From positions 1-64,000 of the forward strand of contig NZ_VWXK01000031.1 in NCBI RefSeq assembly GCF_011752565.1: a stretch of 64,000 nucleotides of DNA, in the 5' to 3' direction. The notes under the pieces were generated by a model. It searched no databases. It saw only the letters and a list, made by a program, of their open reading frames with translations, and was not told where the DNA came from. A program made the translations under genes and the position numbers. The stretch is from Pantoea sp. Ap-967. Its GTDB lineage: Bacteria > Pseudomonadota > Gammaproteobacteria > Pseudomonadales > Pseudomonadaceae. Below, in pieces: positions 19,601 to 28,399 of this stretch; the stretch's first letter is position 1; every line of letters begins with the position of its first letter.

Positions 19601-19957
19601 TGATTGGCCGGCCTCGGTGACCGAGGCGCGTGGGCCGTCCTCGCCTTCGGTGACATCCGGCCCCTGTTCCAGTAGGTAAAGTGCTGCGGCGCAGTGCTTG
19701 CAGTCTTCTCCGACGGGGCAAGAGCAGGTGCCTTCGCAATACAGGCCGTCCTCGGTCATGTCCAGGGTAATGCGCTGAAAGTAAACACGGCCTGCCGAGC
19801 CTTTGCATTGAGCACGGATCGTCATGCCAAGGATCGACACAATCTCGCTTCTGTCTTCATCGGCATACTCCTGGCCGCGACGCAGGGTCTTGCGATCAAA
19901 CCCGATCTGCCAGCCATTGTGCGCACGCACGAAGAACTGCGCATCGCTCTCGCTCAC
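16613..19957 (-). CDS. SNF2/Rad54-type DEAD/DEAH helicase with SWIM zinc finger
   Basis: A 1114-aa SWI2/SNF2 translocase. A SWIM zinc finger lies at about residues 75-100 (CEGTCSCPVGEDCKHCAAAL). After a long middle region, the ATPase begins at about 640 with LRPYQQQGLNWLQALREMG, Walker A GILGDDMGLGKTLQ and Walker B LLVLDEAQNIKS, followed by RLCLTGTPMENNLGELWSIF. The C-terminal helicase half has SLKAGGVGLNLTAADTVIHF and DRAYRIGQDKPVFVFKLI. The start is GTG (19955-19957), with GGAG seven bases upstream, one base after the csiV stop. It is the last gene of an mfd-csiV-helicase operon. Cellular role unproven. Confidence 0.92.
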   Translation of the reverse strand: MSESDAQFFVRAHNGWQIGFDRKTLRRGQEYADEDRSEIVSILGMTIRAQCKGSAGRVYFQRITLDMTEDGLYCEGTCSCPVGEDCKHCAAALYLLEQGPDVTEGEDGPRASVTEAGQSSLELTPELANWVEALEVPLKTSEPAKRKGASLYYVVDIEHGRCMLSVFKGTGQIGGELKLGRPSSLPELIYYTPKYVNDEDLRVLRLIDALSENYGFPMATLEGKKGAELYEYALGTGRLLYGQQLTPLAAGPELHAAFRWVRLDSGSYRGAWHHEENLQVEALPLDPLYYVDSQTGQTGKLTHDLDPFVASQLARAPIVPEHLVVPLSHRLNALNRQVPTPTAVSTEQVEGILPKGHLTLGSLEFSAYMPKTGRMQRQMQHRAALAFDYDGLRASGSDDKPLTRLVDATSQRIRRQPQAEQALRKVLRDLGFKPATRQSKALPDSAGEMLQLPDDEAWLRFARDGLPRLRDAGWEIDIHRDFAFNLQEVDDWYATIDEAPGHEWFDLELGIVVDGQRHSLLPIVLQLLRSNPELLRPAELARRSDDEHLLIDLNRGRLDSPALRVALPYGRIKAVMGTLGELYLHEDAVGPTLRMDRADAARLNDIAHLPLQWEGGAHVRDLGRRLRDARDLQVEPPSRLNATLRPYQQQGLNWLQALREMGTGGILGDDMGLGKTLQALAHLLLEKQAGRLGTPALAVMPTSLVPNWLDEAQRFAPDLRVLALHGPGRSKHFANLHDYDLVLTTYALVPRDLEHLRAQAWHLLVLDEAQNIKSSTSKAALAVCELQASQRLCLTGTPMENNLGELWSIFHFLMPGWLGDSKRFTQDYRTPIERHGDTERLAHLASRVRPFLLRRTKEQVATELPAKTEVVHWVELSDAQRDTYEAVRVAMDKKVRDEIARNGAARSQIVILDALLKLRQVCCDLRLVKGVEVKGNQADKGKLGALLEMLEELLSEGRRVLLFSQFTSMLSLIEQELQKRKVRYSLLTGDTRDRRTPVQQFQQGDSEVFLISLKAGGVGLNLTAADTVIHFDPWWNPASENQATDRAYRIGQDKPVFVFKLITRGTVEEKIQALQQDKAALAASLLDGGQAGQWRLGDEEIEALFAPLPGKRGR

Positions 19958-19958
19958 A

Positions 19959-20531
19959 TCACTGCTCCATCATCTCCGGGTTCATCACCGGCATTTTCGG
20001 CGTGCCCGGTGGCGTTACCTTCAGCAGCAAGGCCAGGTGCCCGCCGTCCAGGAAGGTCAGTTGGCCGCCTTTCATGTTGCTGTTGCTCTGCTTGAACTGC
20101 TCGCTTTGCAGCACGCTGCCGTTGCCGTCGAGCTGGTTGACCCAGAAGTTGGCGGTGACGCCGATGAAGCGGCCGCTGGTGATGCTCAGGTTACCCTCGA
20201 TGGGGAAGTGGCCGAACTGCTCGTTGCCGGCACCCAGGGCAATACGGCTGGCGTCGCTGCTCACCGGCTGCTGCCAGGCCTTGTGCAGCAACACGGTGTA
20301 GTCGGCGGTGGCTTCCAGGCGCGTGGCCTCGTCCTGCAGCGCCAGCGGGCGCTCGGCGTTCTTGTCCAGGCGCGGGGCGCCGGCGCTCCAGTTTTCCGGG
20401 GCGAACGGGCTGGTGAAGGCGGGCACGCTGTTCTGCCGCACCAGGATCATTTCCACCTGATACATCCCTTCGGCAAAGGCTGCTGGCGCAAACAGCGCCA
20501 GCAGCAGGGTCAGGCAACGAATGGCACGCAT
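19959..20531 (-). CDS. csiV: CsiV-family peptidoglycan-binding protein
   Basis: A 190-aa exported protein: signal peptide MRAIRCLTLLLALFAPAAFA, cleaved before EGMYQVEMILVRQN. The body matches the CsiV family pattern, including ENWSAGAPRLDKNAERPL, YTVLLHKAWQQPV and GGHLALLLKVTPPGTPK. In Vibrio the family is linked to cell shape and peptidoglycan binding; function here is inferred. GGAAGATCC precedes the ATG. It lies 9 bp after mfd and 1 bp before the helicase, so translation is probably coupled. Confidence 0.82.
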   Translation of the reverse strand: MRAIRCLTLLLALFAPAAFAEGMYQVEMILVRQNSVPAFTSPFAPENWSAGAPRLDKNAERPLALQDEATRLEATADYTVLLHKAWQQPVSSDASRIALGAGNEQFGHFPIEGNLSITSGRFIGVTANFWVNQLDGNGSVLQSEQFKQSNSNMKGGQLTFLDGGHLALLLKVTPPGTPKMPVMNPEMMEQ

Positions 20532-20540
20532 GGATCTTCC

Positions 20541-23500
20541 TTAGGCAGGCTGTGGGGTCAGGCGCTCGAACAGCGCCTCCAGGGTATTGAAGCGTTCTTC
20601 GGGGCGTTCCATCGGAACCAGGAAGCGGAACTGGGTGGCGCCTTCGAACTTGTAGCGTTTGGGCTGGCCCTGGATCAGCTTGATCAGGGTCAGCGGGTCG
20701 ACCGGGGTTTCGGCTTCGAATTCCAGCTTGCCGCCATTGGGGCCGGCATCGACCTTCTTGATGCCGAGCTTTTCCGCCAGCAGCTTGAGCTGGGTCAGGC
20801 GGATCAGGTTCTTGGTCGGCTCAGGCAGCAGCCCGAAGCGGTCGATCATCTCTACTTGCAAGTCCTTGAGGCCTTCTTCGTCGGCCGCCGAGGCGATGCG
20901 CTTGTAGAGGATCAGCCGCGCGTGCACGTCGGGCAGGTAGTCCTCGGGGATCAGTGCCGGCAGGCGCAGGTTGATCTCCGGGCCGCCGCCCAGCGGTTGC
21001 TCCAGGTTCGGCTGGGTGCCCTTGCGGATGGCCTTGACCGCACGTTCGAGCATTTCCATGTAGAGGGTAAAGCCCACCGCCTGGATCTGCCCGCTCTGGC
21101 CTTCGCCCAGCAGCTCGCCGGCACCGCGAATTTCCAGGTCGTTGGTGGCCAGCACGAAGCCTGCGCCCAGGTCCTGGGTGTTGGCGATGGCTTCCAGGCG
21201 CTTTTCGGCGTCCGTGCTGATTTTCTGCCGCTGCGGGGTGAGCAGGTAGGCATAGGCCTGGTGGTGGCTGCGCCCCACGCGGCCGCGCAGCTGGTGCAAC
21301 TGGGCCAGGCCGAACTTGTCGGCGCGTTCGATGACGATGGTGTTGGCGCTGGGCACGTCGATGCCGGTTTCGATGATGGTCGAGGCGATCAGCACGTTGA
21401 AGCGCTTGTGGTAGAAGTCGCTCATCACCTGTTCCAGCTCGCGCTCGCGCATCTGCCCGTGGCCGATGCCGATACGCGCCTCGGGCACCAGCTCGGCCAG
21501 GTCGGCGGCGCATTTCTCGATGGTTTTCACATCGTTGTGCAGGTAGTACACCTGGCCGCCGCGCAGCAGCTCACGCAGCAGCGCTTCCTTGACCGTGCTG
21601 TTGTTCTGCTCCATCACGAAGGTGCGCACCGACAGGCGTCGCGCCGGTGGCGTGGCGATGATCGACAGGTCGCGCATGCCCGCCACCGCCATGTTCAGCG
21701 TGCGCGGAATAGGCGTGGCGGTGAGGGTGAGGATGTCCACCTCGCTGCGCAGGGCCTTGAGCTGTTCCTTCTGGCGCACGCCGAAACGGTGTTCCTCGTC
21801 GATGATGGCCAGGCCCAGGTCCTTGAACCGCACATCATCCTGCAGCAGCTTGTGGGTGCCGATCAGGATGTCGATCTTGCCTTCGGCAAGGTCGGCGGCG
21901 GCGGCGGCCACTTCCTTGGCCGACTTGAAGCGGCTCATCACTTCCACCTTCACCGGCCATTCGGCGAAGCGGTCGCGGAAGCTGTTGTAGTGCTGCTGGG
22001 CGAGCAGGGTGGTGGGCACCAGCACCGCCACCTGGCGGCCACTGTGCACGGCGATGAAGGCCGCGCGCATGGCCACTTCGGTTTTGCCGAAGCCGACGTC
22101 GCCGCACACCAGGCGGTCCATGGGCTTGGGCGCGAGCATGTCGACCCGCACCGCTTCGATGGCGGCCTGCTGGTCGGGGGTTTCCTCGAACGGGAAGCCG
22201 GCGCTGAAGGTGGCGTAGTCGGCGGCTGGGTCGGCGAAGGCATAACCCTTGCGCGCCGCGCGGCGGGCATAGATGTCGAGCAGTTCGGCGGCAACGTCGC
22301 GCACCTGCTCGGCGGCCTTGCGCTTGGCCTTCTGCCAGGCTTCGGAGCCCAGCCGGTGCAACGGCGCCAGGGCGTCATCGCTGCCGGTGTAGCGGGCGAT
22401 CAGGTGCAGGTTGGCCACCGGTACGTACAGCTTGGCGCCCTCGGCGTATTCCAGGGTGAGGAATTCGGCGGCCTGGCCGTCGATTTCCAGTGTCGCCAGG
22501 CCCAGGTAGCGGCCCACGCCGTGGTCGATGTGCACCACCGGCGCGCCTTCGCGCAGCTCGGTCAGGTTCTTGATGACCGCATCGTTGGCCGCCTCGCCGC
22601 GCTTCTCGCGGCGCCGGCGCTGCATCACGCGTTGGCCGAACAGCGGGCTCTCGGCAACCAGGGCGATGGCCGGGTCGTCCAGCAGCAGGCCGTCGTCGAG
22701 CGGGGCGATGGTAATCGCCAGGCGGTCGCGGCCGGTGATGAAGTCGTCCCAGCCCTCTACCGTTTGCGGGCGCAGCTTGAGGCGTTCGAGCAGCTCCAGC
22801 AGCACCTCGCGGCGGCCTGCGGACTCGGCGGTGAACAGCACGCGGCCGCTGAACTGGTCGAGGAAGTTGGCCAGCTCGGCCAGCGGCTGGTTGGCCTTGG
22901 CCTCGATGGCAAGGTTTGGCAGGGCCCGCGCCGGGAAGCGCTCGCGGCCGGCGCCGGGCTCGATTTCCTCGGCGCTGACCACCACCCGTGGCCACTGCTT
23001 GAGCTGGGCGAAGCAGTCTTCCACCGGCAGGAACAACTCGGCGGGCGGCAGCAGTGGGCGGCTCAGGTCGCCGCGGCGTTCTTCGTAGCGCCCGCGCACG
23101 TCGTTCCAGAAGTGCTCGGCGGCCTGTTCCACGCCCGGCAGGGAGAACACCTGGGTGTTGCTGGGCAGGTAGTCGAACAGGGTCGAGGTGTCTTCGAAGA
23201 ACAGCGGCAGGTAGTACTCGATGCCGGCGGGGATGATGCCGCTGGCCAGGTCCTGGAAGATCGCGCTGCGGCGAAAGTCCACGTCGAAACGCTCGCGGAA
23301 CCGCGCCTTGAAGCGGGTGACCTCTTCCTTCTGCATCGGGAACTCGCGCGCCGGCAGCAGGCGGATCGAGTCGACTTTGTCGATCGAGCGCTGGGTTTCC
23401 GGGTCGAAGGTGCGCAGGGTTTCGATTTCGTCATCGAACAGGTCGATGCGATAGGGCAGCTTGCTGCCCATCGGGAACAGGTCGATCAGTGCGCCGCGCA

Positions 23501-23990
23501 CGGCGAACTCGCCATGCTCGTACACCGTGTCGACGCAGCGGTAGCCACTGGCTTCCAGGCGCGTGCGCATCTGCTCCACGTCCACGGTCTGGCCCACGTC
23601 CAGCACCAGGCTACTGCCCAGCAGGAAGCGGGTCGGGGCCAGGCGGTGCAGGGCCGTGGTGATCGGCACGACGAGAATGCCGTGGCTCAGCTCCGGCAGC
23701 CGGTACAGGCTGGCGATGCGCTGGGAGATGATGTCCTGGTGCGGCGAGAACAGGTCGTAGGGCAGGGTTTCCCAATCGGGAAACGGCAGCACCGGAAGGT
23801 CCGGGGCAAAGAAGCGAAGTTCCTGTTCCAGGCGGTCGGCCGCCTGGCTGTCGGCAGTCAGCAGCAGGGTAAAGCGGCCCGCACTGCTGGCGGCCTCGGC
23901 GATGGCGAGGCTGAGGGCGGCACCGGGCAGGTTGCCCCAGGTTTGTTTGCCGGCCGTGGCCGACATTTGCGGAAGGCGCAGAACTGACAC
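20541..23990 (-). CDS. mfd: Transcription-repair coupling factor Mfd
   Basis: An 1149-aa translocase that removes stalled RNA polymerase and recruits UvrA. A UvrB-homology module lies at the N terminus; the RNAP-interacting region includes VVHIDHGVGRYLGLATLEID; translocase motifs are Walker A VCGDVGFGKTEVAMRAAF near residue 633, DEEHRFGV near 732 and LTATPIPRTLNMA; then RGRVGRSHHQAYAYLL and the TRCF C-terminal domain. I choose GTG 23988-23990, as GGAG lies 11 bases upstream; the GTG at 24002 directly abuts that sequence and has no usable ribosome binding site. First gene of the operon with csiV and the SNF2 helicase. Confidence 0.97.
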   Translation of the reverse strand: MSVLRLPQMSATAGKQTWGNLPGAALSLAIAEAASSAGRFTLLLTADSQAADRLEQELRFFAPDLPVLPFPDWETLPYDLFSPHQDIISQRIASLYRLPELSHGILVVPITTALHRLAPTRFLLGSSLVLDVGQTVDVEQMRTRLEASGYRCVDTVYEHGEFAVRGALIDLFPMGSKLPYRIDLFDDEIETLRTFDPETQRSIDKVDSIRLLPAREFPMQKEEVTRFKARFRERFDVDFRRSAIFQDLASGIIPAGIEYYLPLFFEDTSTLFDYLPSNTQVFSLPGVEQAAEHFWNDVRGRYEERRGDLSRPLLPPAELFLPVEDCFAQLKQWPRVVVSAEEIEPGAGRERFPARALPNLAIEAKANQPLAELANFLDQFSGRVLFTAESAGRREVLLELLERLKLRPQTVEGWDDFITGRDRLAITIAPLDDGLLLDDPAIALVAESPLFGQRVMQRRRREKRGEAANDAVIKNLTELREGAPVVHIDHGVGRYLGLATLEIDGQAAEFLTLEYAEGAKLYVPVANLHLIARYTGSDDALAPLHRLGSEAWQKAKRKAAEQVRDVAAELLDIYARRAARKGYAFADPAADYATFSAGFPFEETPDQQAAIEAVRVDMLAPKPMDRLVCGDVGFGKTEVAMRAAFIAVHSGRQVAVLVPTTLLAQQHYNSFRDRFAEWPVKVEVMSRFKSAKEVAAAAADLAEGKIDILIGTHKLLQDDVRFKDLGLAIIDEEHRFGVRQKEQLKALRSEVDILTLTATPIPRTLNMAVAGMRDLSIIATPPARRLSVRTFVMEQNNSTVKEALLRELLRGGQVYYLHNDVKTIEKCAADLAELVPEARIGIGHGQMRERELEQVMSDFYHKRFNVLIASTIIETGIDVPSANTIVIERADKFGLAQLHQLRGRVGRSHHQAYAYLLTPQRQKISTDAEKRLEAIANTQDLGAGFVLATNDLEIRGAGELLGEGQSGQIQAVGFTLYMEMLERAVKAIRKGTQPNLEQPLGGGPEINLRLPALIPEDYLPDVHARLILYKRIASAADEEGLKDLQVEMIDRFGLLPEPTKNLIRLTQLKLLAEKLGIKKVDAGPNGGKLEFEAETPVDPLTLIKLIQGQPKRYKFEGATQFRFLVPMERPEERFNTLEALFERLTPQPA

Positions 23991-24173
23991 GGGAGATTGC
24001 ACTCCAAGCGTTGCGGCAAAGAGGTCGATTGTACCGGTGACGGTGCCTGCTGTCAGGCTTCACAGGCCATCAACAGCGGGCTTTGGCGGCGGCGACAGGC
24101 GCTCATTGCCGGTTACGCGCTGGGGCGTCATAATGTAGCCCCTTTTTTCTGTCCCTACATGTGGAAGGTTCCC

Positions 24174-25622
24174 GTGACTCAGAAGCCCGACCAGTGTCTT
24201 GGTGAGTGGATTGATCGTGAAGCCCTGGCTGAAGCGATGATCCCGCTTATCGGTCAGCTCTACCGCAACAACAACGTGGTGAGCTCGATTTATGGCCGCA
24301 GCCTGATCAACCGTTCGGTTATCTCGATCCTCAAAGCCCACCGCTTTGCGCGTCACCGTCAAACCGACGAGACCGAACTGTCCGTACACGAGACATTCCC
24401 CCTGCTCAAGGCAATGAGCGAGCTGAAACTGGGCGCCGCTTCGGTCGACCTGGGCAAGCTGGCCAACAAGTTCAAGCAGGAAGGCAACGGCCGCACTGCC
24501 GAGCAGTTCGTCCGTGAAGAGCTGGCCGACGTGGTTGGCCAGCAGAACGCCTCGGCGCGCAAGGGCACCGACGTGGTGCTGTACGGCTTTGGCCGCATCG
24601 GCCGCCTGCTGGCGCGCATCCTGATCGAGAAAACCGGTGGTGGCGACGGCCTGCGCCTGCGCGCCATCGTCGTGCGCAAAGGCGCCGAGAACGACCTGGT
24701 CAAGCGTGCCAGCCTGCTGCGCCGTGACTCGGTGCATGGCCCGTTCGATGGCACCATCACCATCGATGAAGCCAACAACACCATCACTGCCAACGGCAAC
24801 CTGATCCAGATCATCTACGCCAAGAGCCCGAGCGAAGTCGACTACACCCAGTACGGCATCGACAACGCGCTGATCGTCGACAACACCGGCGTATGGCGTG
24901 ACGCCGACGGCCTGGGCCAGCACCTGGCCTGCCCGGGCGCTGCCCGCGTGATCCTCACCGCACCTGGCAAGGGCGCGCTGAAGAACATCGTGCACGGCAT
25001 CAACCACGGCGACATCACTGCCGATGACAAGATCATCTCGGCAGCGTCCTGCACCACCAACGCCATCGTGCCGGTGCTCAAGGCCATCAACGACCAGTAC
25101 GGCATCGTCAACGGCCACGTCGAAACCGTTCACTCGTTCACCAACGACCAGAACCTGATCGACAACTTCCACAAGGGCAGCCGCCGTGGCCGTGCCGCGC
25201 CGCTGAACATGGTCATTACCGAAACCGGCGCCGCCACCGCTGCCGCCAAGGCACTGCCAGTGCTCAAGGGCAAGCTGACCGGCAACGCCATTCGCGTACC
25301 GACGCCGAACGTGTCGATGGCCATTCTCAACCTGAACCTTGAGAAACCGACCACTCGCGACGAAATCAACGAGTACCTGCGCCAAACCGCCATGCACTCG
25401 GAACTGCACAAGCAGATCGACTACGTCAGCTCCCAGGAAGTGGTTTCCACCGACTTCGTAGGCTCGCGCCATGCTGGCGTGGTGGATGCCGAGGCAACCA
25501 TCGCCAACGACAACCGCGTTGTACTGTACGTTTGGTACGACAACGAGTTCGGTTACAGCTGCCAGGTGGTTCGCGTGATGGAAGAGATGTCGGGTGTGAA
25601 CCCGCCAGCGTTTCCACGCTGA
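24174..25622 (+). CDS. gap: Atypical long glyceraldehyde-3-phosphate dehydrogenase
   Basis: GAPDH of about 482 aa, against about 335 in the classical enzyme. An N-terminal helical extension of about 120 residues (CLGEWIDREALAEAMIPLIG...LKAHRFARHRQ) precedes the NAD-binding VVLYGFGRIGRLLARILIE. Catalytic Cys293 is in SAASCTTNAIVPVL; IRVPTPNVSMAILNL and VVLYVWYDNEFGYSCQVVR are the usual C-terminal blocks. The GTG at 24174 has GGAAGG five bases upstream; an ATG at 24159 is the alternative (487 aa). This second GAPDH type is known in pseudomonads downstream of mfd; a gluconeogenic role is a family-level inference. Confidence 0.93.
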   Translation: MTQKPDQCLGEWIDREALAEAMIPLIGQLYRNNNVVSSIYGRSLINRSVISILKAHRFARHRQTDETELSVHETFPLLKAMSELKLGAASVDLGKLANKFKQEGNGRTAEQFVREELADVVGQQNASARKGTDVVLYGFGRIGRLLARILIEKTGGGDGLRLRAIVVRKGAENDLVKRASLLRRDSVHGPFDGTITIDEANNTITANGNLIQIIYAKSPSEVDYTQYGIDNALIVDNTGVWRDADGLGQHLACPGAARVILTAPGKGALKNIVHGINHGDITADDKIISAASCTTNAIVPVLKAINDQYGIVNGHVETVHSFTNDQNLIDNFHKGSRRGRAAPLNMVITETGAATAAAKALPVLKGKLTGNAIRVPTPNVSMAILNLNLEKPTTRDEINEYLRQTAMHSELHKQIDYVSSQEVVSTDFVGSRHAGVVDAEATIANDNRVVLYVWYDNEFGYSCQVVRVMEEMSGVNPPAFPR

Positions 25623-25642
25623 TTCGCTTGTAAGCGCGTGAG

Positions 25643-25674
25643 AAAACGGGAACCTTCGGGTTCCCGTTTTTTTT
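25643..25674 (+). terminator. Rho-independent terminator of gap
   Basis: A 12-bp stem AAAACGGGAACC / GGTTCCCGTTTT closed by a TTCG tetraloop, with an eight-T run. Confidence 0.93.
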
Positions 25675-25695
25675 GCCTGGCATTTAGGGGTTGCC

Positions 25696-25726
25696 TGTGC
25701 GGGCCTCTTCGCGGGGCCCGCCCAGG
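25696..25726. repeat. Degenerate REP unit
   Basis: GCGGGCCTCTTCGCGGGGCCCGCC, a decayed single REP copy between gap and apbE. Confidence 0.5.
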
Positions 25727-25743
25727 CAATCGAGATCTCAACA

Positions 25744-26742
25744 TTGCGCGCATTACTTTCAATCCCGCTGATGCTCCTCACCGCCTGCAACCAGGGCCCG
25801 ACCCTGGAGCGCCTGGGCGGCCCGACCATGGGCAGCAGCTACAGCATCCAGTACGTGCGCGAACCCGGCGGCCCGGCACCGACCCAGGTCCAGGCCGCCG
25901 TCGAGTCCATCCTCCACGACATCGACCAGCATTACTCGACCTACCGTGGCGACTCCACCGTCAGCCAGTTCAACCAACTCCCTGCAAACCAATGCATGGC
26001 CCTTCCGGCCGACATGCTCGAACTGGTCGCCCTCGGCCAGCACCTGGCCGAGCTGAGCGACGGCGCCTACGACCTCACCGTCGAGCCGCTGCTCGACCTC
26101 TGGGGCTTCGGCCCCCAGGCCCGCCACGAGCAGGTGCCCGGCCCACAGGCACTGGCCCAGGCGCGCCAGCGCGTGGGCTACCGCCACCTGCGCATCGACG
26201 GCCAGGCGCTGTGCAAGGACGCCCCGGTGCAGTTGGACTTCAACAGCATCGCGGCCGGCCACGCCGTCGACCTGATCGCCGAGCGCCTGCAGGCCATGGG
26301 CGTGGCCAGTTTCGTCGCCGAAGCCACCGGCGAGCTCAAGGCCGTGGGCCGCAAGCCCGATGGCAGCTCCTGGCGTATCGCCCTGGAGTTGCCCCGCGAG
26401 GACCGCCAGATCGCCCGCCAGATCATTGCAGTCAATGGCCTGGGCGTATCGACCTCGGGTGACTATCGTCATTATTTCGAGGAGAATGGCCGGCGCTATT
26501 CGCACACCTTCGATGCCCGCTTGGGGCGCCCAGTGGATCACGACCTGGCCGCAGTGACCGTGCTCGATGCCTCGGCGCTGCAAGCCGACGGCTATTCGAC
26601 CCTGTTGTTGATCCTGGGGCCGGAGCGCGGTTGGGACTTTGCCGTGGCCCATGGCCTGGCGGCGGTGTTGGTGACTCGGGCAGATGGTGGCTTCGTCTCC
26701 CGTGCTACCCCTGCGTTCGAGCAGGCGGTGAAGGGCGAATGA
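25744..26742 (+). CDS. apbE: FAD:protein FMN transferase, ApbE family lipoprotein
   Basis: A 332-aa ApbE protein. It transfers FMN from FAD onto Thr residues of periplasmic flavoproteins such as NqrC and RnfG. The N terminus MRALLSIPLMLLTACNQ is a lipoprotein signal with lipidated Cys15. LGGPTMGSSYSIQYV is the typical ApbE opening, followed by LTVEPLLDLWGFGP, LDFNSIAAGHAVDLIAERL, VNGLGVSTSGDYRHYFEENG and SHTFDARLGRPVDHDLA (metal and flavin site). The start is TTG with only a weak upstream purine stretch, but any later Met would remove the lipobox. The 214 bp after it hold no gene. Confidence 0.9.
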   Translation: MRALLSIPLMLLTACNQGPTLERLGGPTMGSSYSIQYVREPGGPAPTQVQAAVESILHDIDQHYSTYRGDSTVSQFNQLPANQCMALPADMLELVALGQHLAELSDGAYDLTVEPLLDLWGFGPQARHEQVPGPQALAQARQRVGYRHLRIDGQALCKDAPVQLDFNSIAAGHAVDLIAERLQAMGVASFVAEATGELKAVGRKPDGSSWRIALELPREDRQIARQIIAVNGLGVSTSGDYRHYFEENGRRYSHTFDARLGRPVDHDLAAVTVLDASALQADGYSTLLLILGPERGWDFAVAHGLAAVLVTRADGGFVSRATPAFEQAVKGE

Positions 26743-26956
26743 AAGCCGAGTGAAAGCGCAGGCAGGGATGATCGCCACCAGGGAGCCGGTGAACGACATG
26801 TAGTGCAGGCAAAATTGGCCTACGACGCGACCAAGGGTTAATGTGCGCGGCGTTCACGCTTGATTAGACTGCACCCGAATTTTCTCATGGCGCCCCGGCG
26901 GCATGATCGAGCCCCGTGGGTAACCGTAACCCCGGGCCAGTTCTGAAGGAGTACGC

Positions 26957-28351
26957 ATGGCTGTCTACAACTACGACGTAGTGGTGCTGGGTTCCGGCCC
27001 GGCCGGTGAAGGCGCGGCAATGAACGCCGCCAAAGCGGGGCGCAAGGTGGCGATGGTCGACAGCCGCCGCCAGGTCGGGGGCAACTGCACCCACCTGGGC
27101 ACGATCCCGTCCAAGGCACTGCGTCACTCGGTGCGGCAGATCATGCAGTTCAACACCAACCCGATGTTCCGCGCCATCGGCGAGCCGCGCTGGTTCTCGT
27201 TCCCCGACGTGCTCAAGAGCGCCGAGAAGGTGATTGCCAAGCAGGTTGCCTCGCGCACCGGCTACTACGCACGTAACCGCGTCGACGTGTTCTTCGGCAC
27301 CGGCAGCTTCGCCGACGAGCAAACCGTTGAAGTGGTATGCCCCAACGGTGTGGTGGAAAAACTCAACGCCAAGCACATCATCATCGCCACCGGCTCGCGC
27401 CCTTATCGCCCGGCCGATATCGACTTCCACCACCCGCGCGTCTACGACAGCGACACCATCCTCAGCCTCAGCCACACCCCACGCAAGCTGATCGTGTACG
27501 GCGCCGGGGTAATCGGTTGCGAATACGCCTCGATCTTCAGCGGCCTGGGTGTGCTGGTGGAGCTGGTGGACAACCGCGGCCAGCTGCTGAGCTTCCTGGA
27601 CTCGGAAATTTCCCAGGCCCTGAGCTACCACTTCAGCAACAACAACATCACCGTGCGCCACAACGAAGAGTATGAGCGCGTGGAAGGCCTGGACAACGGG
27701 GTGATCCTGCACCTGAAGTCGGGCAAGAAAATCAAGGCCGACGCCTTGCTGTGGTGCAACGGCCGTACCGGCAACACCGACAAGCTGGGCCTGGAAAACA
27801 TCGGCATCAAGGTCAATAGCCGTGGCCAGATCGAGGTCGACGAGGCCTACCGCACCAGCGTGCCGAACATCTACGGCGCCGGTGACGTGATCGGCTGGCC
27901 GAGCCTGGCCAGCGCCGCCCACGACCAGGGCCGTTCGGCGGCCGGCAGCATCGTCGACAATGGCAGCTGGCGCTTCGTCAACGACGTGCCAACCGGCATC
28001 TACACCATCCCGGAGATCAGCTCGATCGGCAAGAACGAGCAGGAGCTGACCCAGGCCAAGGTGCCGTACGAAGTGGGCAAGGCGTTCTTCAAGAGCATGG
28101 CGCGTGCGCAGATCGCCGGCGAGCCGCAAGGCATGCTGAAGATTCTGTTCCACCGCGAAACCCTGGAAATCCTTGGCGTGCACTGCTTCGGCTACCAGGC
28201 TTCGGAAATCGTTCACATCGGCCAGGCGGTGATGAACCAGCCGGGCGAGCAGAACAACCTGAAGTACTTCGTCAACACCACGTTCAACTACCCGACCATG
28301 GCCGAAGCCTATCGGGTAGCTGCCTACGACGGCCTGAACCGGCTTTTTTGA
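26957..28351 (+). CDS. sthA: Soluble pyridine nucleotide transhydrogenase
   Basis: A 464-aa flavoprotein that reversibly interconverts NADPH and NADH in the cytosol. FAD binding: YDVVVLGSGPAGEGAAMNAA. It shares the lipoamide dehydrogenase fold, but the redox-active CxxxxC is replaced by GGNCTHLGTIPSKAL, the diagnostic SthA feature. The NAD(P) domain has LIVYGAGVIGCEYASIFSGL, the second FAD site VPNIYGAGDVIGWPSLAS, and the dimerisation domain runs to the C terminus. GAAGGAG precedes the ATG. Confidence 0.96.
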   Translation: MAVYNYDVVVLGSGPAGEGAAMNAAKAGRKVAMVDSRRQVGGNCTHLGTIPSKALRHSVRQIMQFNTNPMFRAIGEPRWFSFPDVLKSAEKVIAKQVASRTGYYARNRVDVFFGTGSFADEQTVEVVCPNGVVEKLNAKHIIIATGSRPYRPADIDFHHPRVYDSDTILSLSHTPRKLIVYGAGVIGCEYASIFSGLGVLVELVDNRGQLLSFLDSEISQALSYHFSNNNITVRHNEEYERVEGLDNGVILHLKSGKKIKADALLWCNGRTGNTDKLGLENIGIKVNSRGQIEVDEAYRTSVPNIYGAGDVIGWPSLASAAHDQGRSAAGSIVDNGSWRFVNDVPTGIYTIPEISSIGKNEQELTQAKVPYEVGKAFFKSMARAQIAGEPQGMLKILFHRETLEILGVHCFGYQASEIVHIGQAVMNQPGEQNNLKYFVNTTFNYPTMAEAYRVAAYDGLNRLF

Positions 28352-28399
28352 CCGGCTCCGGCCGGTGGCCTGAGCCGGTCGGGGAGACCGATTTCAGCC

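Noticed and set aside
19824..23987. Plus-strand open frame of 1387 codons
   Set aside because: It is antisense to csiV and mfd, which have clear motifs and ribosome binding sites. Its His/Gln/Val/Gly-rich composition is the usual mirror of GC-rich genes and it shows no domain.
26743..26956. Possible small gene between apbE and sthA
   Set aside because: All frames on both strands are broken or lack a ribosome binding site; it is treated as the sthA leader.
28350..28380. GACCGGCTC / GAGCCGGTC hairpin after sthA
   Set aside because: No T run follows on either strand, so I do not call it a terminator.
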